A program made the translations under genes and the position numbers. Positions 59,018 to 64,000 of a stretch of DNA of 64,000 nt are shown piece by piece. This DNA is from Heterodera schachtii (lineage: Eukaryota > Nematoda > Chromadorea > Rhabditida > Heteroderidae), in NCBI GenBank assembly GCA_023374025.1, contig SIJG01000136.1, positions 1 to 64,000 of the forward strand, written 5' to 3'. How positions within the stretch are numbered: position 1 is the stretch's first letter; the number at the start of each line of letters is the position of its first letter. A model generated the notes under the pieces. It worked only from the letters and a program-made list of their open reading frames with translations. It did no database searches and was not told the DNA's origin.

Positions 59018-62000
59018 ACAACAAAATTATTTTATTGAAATAATTTAAATAACAATTTAAGCAAATCAATTCGTTACATCGAAACAAATTAAGATTTAAT
59101 TTAAAAGATATTTTGAATTATTAAAATAAATTATTAACATCGATAAATTTTAAGGCTGTGCAATACATTATTACAAAAATGCAAAGTACAGACCATGAAT
59201 TATTAATTTTTTGGCAATTATTCTAATGTTTTCATCGGCTGCCTATAAAAGATATTTTAATATGCCGTATAATTAAACATAGAATTTTAAGAAATAAACT
59301 AAAACATACTGAAAAATGTAAATAATAAAAACTAAAAAATGTAAATGTTTTAGTTAAAAATTGAGCACTCTTTAAAAATAAGTTGTATATAATTATATCT
59401 TAATTAATCTTTACCTTATGGTTATAATTGCAATTAAAAAGTATATAATTTATTATATTATAAAAAATAGAAATGTAACTTGAACAAGCAATATATTGAA
59501 AGAAGATTATGAGAAACCCTCACAAAATAAAATGAAAATAATAAAAAAATATAATTTACCAATTTGAAAATAATAAATATTATATATATAATGATAAAGA
59601 AGATTATAATAAATAAAATCAAAAAAATTTTCAAACTGCAAGAATCGTGGAACTAAGTGCGTGGAAGCGCAAGAAAAGAAAAAAGAAAAGATGAAAAATA
59701 AATAAGGAAATTCTATTATTTTCTGTAAATAAAGCAAAAATTATATAAATAAAAATAATATCAAGAACAAAAAGGCTTTGCATTTATTTAAATAATTTTA
59801 AAATAAATCAGGAAACAATATAAAATTGTAAAGAAAGCAAGTAAAATTATTGAATACAGAATATATTATTATCATGAATATATTAAATCAAATTGAATAA
59901 AGTATGTTAATAATATTAAATAGATATAGTAAATAATAAACTAATTACTAAAATAAAGGTATAAAAATTATCCATTAAATTTTTTTTATCTATCATAAAA
60001 ACAAAAATAATCTAAAATCAAGTGCTCCTCGAAACAAAGACGCAACAGACTAAGGCGACGAGCTCGAGGCAAAGAAAAGTTTTCACCTTATATTACAGAT
60101 CACTTAAACATTATTGTATTTTTACAATGTAAAATTAGGCACTAGAAAATAAATTATTATTATTATATTTAAAACATTTTTGTAAGTAGTCATAATTACC
60201 GAGAAAAAACACCTGACTATTATGCAAGATAAAAATCTTTTCAAATAATTAAAGTTTTCATTAATTAATACAAAATAAAATCAATAATTATACACATGAA
60301 TAAACAAAAAAAAAATTTTTCTAACGAATTTAAATGACAATGAAATTTATTTATTATAATTACAAAATCAAAATATCAAAAATATAAATTAAGCATTTCG
60401 TCAATTTATATATTAGCTTTGTTTGTTTTAAGTGCATTATTGATTTTAAAAATGGATTAAATTTACCCTAGAGGCCATTAAAAAATACTGTAAATTATAA
60501 TTTATATATGGTAACAAAAAATAAATATTAAAATATAGCTGATGAAATTTTTATATTTTCTTTTCTATATTTCATACAAATAAACTTCACTTCAATCAAT
60601 CTCACTTCGCATGCAATGCTCGTACCATTGTCGGGAAAGAAGTAAAGAAAATTGAGAGAAGGGCACAGATTCAAATAAAAATAATAAAAGAAACAAAATA
60701 TAACAAAAAAGCTTTGTATTTTTAAGCAATTTTAAAAATTAATTAGTACAATGCTAAAATTTTCTGTTGTAAAGAAAAGCAAGTAAAATTAATATACACA
60801 GAATAAAATCTATAACTAAATAATTTGCAATAAAAATAATATTATATTATTAAAAAGAATATTAAAATAGATCAAAACAAAAAAATATACATTTCAAGTG
60901 GAACATAAATAATTTTTTTTATCATTAAATATTAAATCTAATTGAATGAAGTATGTTAAAAATATTAAATAGAAATAGTAAATTACAAACTAATTACTAA
61001 AATGGTTTATTTAAATAAACCTAAATTCTTAAAACAAAAAAAATAATTTAAGAATAATTGTAAGTTGGAAATTTGTCAAATATACTTACTACTACCAAAA
61101 TTATTAGGTGCGTAAAATACTGAATAAAGTATTAAAACATTTGATATAAAACGCACAAATATGCAAAAAACTATAATAGTTTTGTTCAAATGTATTCAAC
61201 ATTTTAACAGCGCGCGATTCATGATGGAAAACCAAAGTTACATATGCATCCAGGAGATAATACGCCTGACAAAATTCATATAATTTAAATATATCCTAGA
61301 AAATAAATGAATTATTCTTTTTTATTGTGAAAGAAGCAATAAGAAATAAACAAAAAATATACTGAAAATCTAAATAATAAAACTGAAAATGGTAATAGTT
61401 TTAGTTCAAAATTAAACAAATAATTTTAAGTTAAAAATTAAACAAATAATTTTTAAAAGTATTATAGCGCGATTGCTGATGAAAGTATATGAAAAAGATA
61501 TTCTAAAAAGAAGAAAAAATATTGATTTACTTTATTTTAATATTAATAAAAGTTTTTTTCTGTAAAGCGTGCTGCCATTTATAAAAAAAAGCAAATTTAA
61601 TATTTTAAACAAAAAGTCGATACATTTAAAAAAAATTTGAAAATTCGAAAATTTATCTTCATGATAAAGCCAAGCAAGATTGTAAGATAAATTTGAAATC
61701 AAATAAAATTATAAGTCTAAATTTATTTTACTAAAAAAACAAATAAAAACTATGGTAAAAAGAAATATATTGTTATTAATTCATGTGAAGCTACCGATAC
61801 CCAGTTGCCCTGCAACCGGAAATTGAACGACAAGTCAGGGAGCTTCCAAGATAAAGGGTAATTGTATCTATCTTACTCTGTTTGGTCATTAACCATTAGA
61901 TTAATTGAAAGAAAAATAATAAAAATAAGATAGAATAAAAATTTATTCTAAAATTTTTAAAATTTTATAAAAACTCATAAATGATAAATATTTTAATTAA

Positions 62001-62351
62001 CCAAATATGAAAACAAGGCACCAAATGCATTCAAATAAATATTTTGAAAAAAGAAAATTATAATAAACTGATATAATATAAAGAAGAAAGAATTTCAGAC
62101 TGAATCGGAAGAATAGACAAAGACGTATCATAAGGCCATTACAATAAATTAAAAAATGTTATTCATTAATAATAATAAGTAAAATGAATTAATTATCGCA
62201 AAATCAAATAAAAATGCTCTTTATAATGCCGAACATTAATAATTCCATGCAATTGTCCCCCTTCCCTTTATCCACTAACATAAGAAGTTCTCCCCTTAAC
62301 ACAAATCCCTCCCACTCTTCTTACTCAAAATAAGGTAAATATTGATCATAT
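59018..62351. other. A-rich gene-poor desert
   Basis: No gene recognised. A pyrimidine-richer stretch at 62250-62330 (CTTCCCTTTATCC, CTCCCACTCTTC) precedes the next fold-back element. Confidence 0.5.
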
Positions 62352-62977
62352 GGCCCAGAGCCGAAAATTGTCGAAATATATACAAATCGATAGCTCTCGG
62401 TCTGTAATGGAAGAATCCGAAAGAATTTTTCTGCGGAAACTAATCCCTGAAGAGTTACAGACCCGGGACTGAAATGGCCAAATGGCTTTGGGACTGAACC
62501 GTCCACTGACTTAAAAAGCATGGAATTGCGACAAAATGCATATGAATCGATTCCGCACGGTCTGCTAATAAAGAATCCGAAAGAATTTTTGGATAAAAAA
62601 GATCTCGCCCCACCTACTGGCCGCCGTAGTTTTTTAGCGCAATAAGCAAAATTTAAACTTTTATATTTGACGAATTTTTGTTATTTTTTGACTGAACTGG
62701 TTTTGAGGGACCTATAACTTTTGTTAATTTCTTTTTTATCCAAAAATTCCTTCATATTCTTAATTAACAGACGATGGGGAATCGATTGATATGCATTTTG
62801 TCGCAATTCCATGCGTTTAAGGGTTTGGACGGTTCAGTCCCAAAGCCATTTGGCCGTTTCAGTCCCGGGTCTGTAACTCTTCAGGGATTGGTTTCCGCAA
62901 AAAAATTCTTTCGGATCCTTTCATTACAGACCGAGAGCTATCGATTGGTATATATTTCGACCATTTTGGGTTCTGGT
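62352..62977. mobile_element. ~626-bp fold-back element
   Basis: Arms 62352-62600 and 62733-62977 are inverted copies: TCGATAGCTCTCGGTCTGTA, CCCGGGACTGAAATGGCC, GCGACAAAATGCATAT and GAATTTTTGGATAAAAAAG on the left all return reversed on the right. Each arm has an open frame giving nearly the same ~50-residue peptide (PKPFG, GSVTLQGLVSA), a result of the duplication and not proof of coding. The loop (62601-62732) carries GCCCCACCTACTGGCCGCCG, the segment shared with the 42-kb fold-back. Confidence 0.85.
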
Positions 62978-64000
62978 TTCCCAAAATAACATACATTATT
63001 TTTGTAATTGAAATTAAAAGTTAATTAAAAATAAAATTAGAAAATTCAATGTTTAATTCTTTAAATAAGGATAACAATTAAACATTAAACTAAAAAAAAA
63101 TATTAATCAAAAACTTAATATTATATCAGAAGAATATGAATCATTAAAGTCCTAATCCACCATTTTGCTTTTACATATTGGTTGCTAGCACAAACATAAC
63201 TTTTTTGACAAAATACACAACTGAAAATATTTGCAAAATTTTTTATTGTTATTATTATTATTTGAATATTCTGAAAAATAAAAATGAAATTAACATATTA
63301 TGAAAATACAATTTTTTCATGAAAATTTTGATAATAAATTCACAGAAAAGCCTTAAAAAAGCAAAATGCAATATGTTCTTAAGTAATTTAATTAATAAAT
63401 AAAACAATGTATTAAAATTGTTCAGATTCTTATATAAAAAATTTTTAAAGATAAAAAGCGATATGGTTTCATTGCCAACTTATGCCGAATAAAAAGGTTA
63501 TCAAATAAAATTTCAATAGTAATAAAAGGATTTAATTTTTAATATCGTTTAGCTTAATAATCTGCAAAACTGAAAAAAAATTAACATTAAAATAACTTAA
63601 AACAATAATGCAAAATTTCAACAACAAACTTCATTATTAAAAAAATAATTAATTATTTAGAATTTTCATTTCACAAAATTAAATCAAATTATTTATTATT
63701 TCTTATATGCACTCACTCAACCAAATCGAATTGTCTCTTCATGAAAAAATTTAGTGAATGAGATCAAAATTAGTTTTCATTGGTGATTTCCTCTGAGTCT
63801 CTCGAATGAAAAAAATAAAATAAATAATTAAAAAAAGTAATAATTTTTGTTGAAAATAATTAATGCAAATAAAGCTTTAAAAATTTAAAAAGCTGTTATG
63901 TTAAAAGAAATACAAATTGATAAATTATTAAACCGTGACGGAAATAAGAAATTCCACCACTTTTAGAATAAAAAACGCTATCAGAATGAAAAACTTCCAA
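62978..64000. other. A-rich tail of the window
   Basis: No gene or strong repeat recognised. Near 63718 CAACCAAATCGAATTG is followed by AATGAGATC; nothing more can be said. Confidence 0.5.

Noticed and set aside
62321..62989. A conserved ~50-residue protein encoded twice
   Set aside because: The two copies are the arms of one fold-back element; similarity reflects DNA duplication.

Overview
This window is eukaryotic, AT-rich and mostly repeat. A nematode is the most likely source: introns are short, acceptors read TTTTCAG or TTTTTAG, one start codon directly follows such an acceptor, and a Ulp1/C48 protease and an AP-2 factor sit in a sea of small inverted-repeat elements. The species cannot be fixed from the sequence. 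There are no operons, bacterial signals or rRNA genes.

Layout. 1-9.1 kb is a GC-richer block bounded by two copies of one dispersed repeat (1-700 and 8270-9075). It holds a minus-strand C48 (Ulp1-like) protease gene (709-2044), whose only visible intron is almost entirely a 98-bp miniature element. It also holds a 38-bp minisatellite (2968-4062), a 33-bp palindromic minisatellite in two blocks (4140-4690, 5888-7645), and three tandem hairpin MITEs (4763-5215). 9.1-24 kb is a T-rich, gene-poor desert with copies of a ~0.5-kb repeat, three tandem tRNA-like units, a 791-bp fold-back carrying two opposed tRNA-like segments, and one compact GC-rich island that can fold like an RNA (11675-11773).

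24.1-29 kb is a different island. It holds a minus-strand multi-exon AP-2-family transcription factor gene (about 25083-27629) that looks partly decayed, purine and pyrimidine tracts, and GC-rich hairpin motifs. From 29 kb to the end the plus strand is A-rich, and it carries inverted copies of the repeats seen in the T-rich left part (for example 16500-18800 against 56695-58030).

At 34348-37582 a very young LTR retrotransposon sits in the A-rich part, with a perfect 5-bp target duplication. It encodes only Gag plus aspartic protease and has an unusual LTR-spacer-LTR unit at each end (four identical 245-bp LTRs). Two further fold-back elements lie at 41585-42535 and 62352-62977. The two cellular genes show no functional link to each other; the window is mainly a record of repeat insertion, inversion and tandem growth around two small genes.
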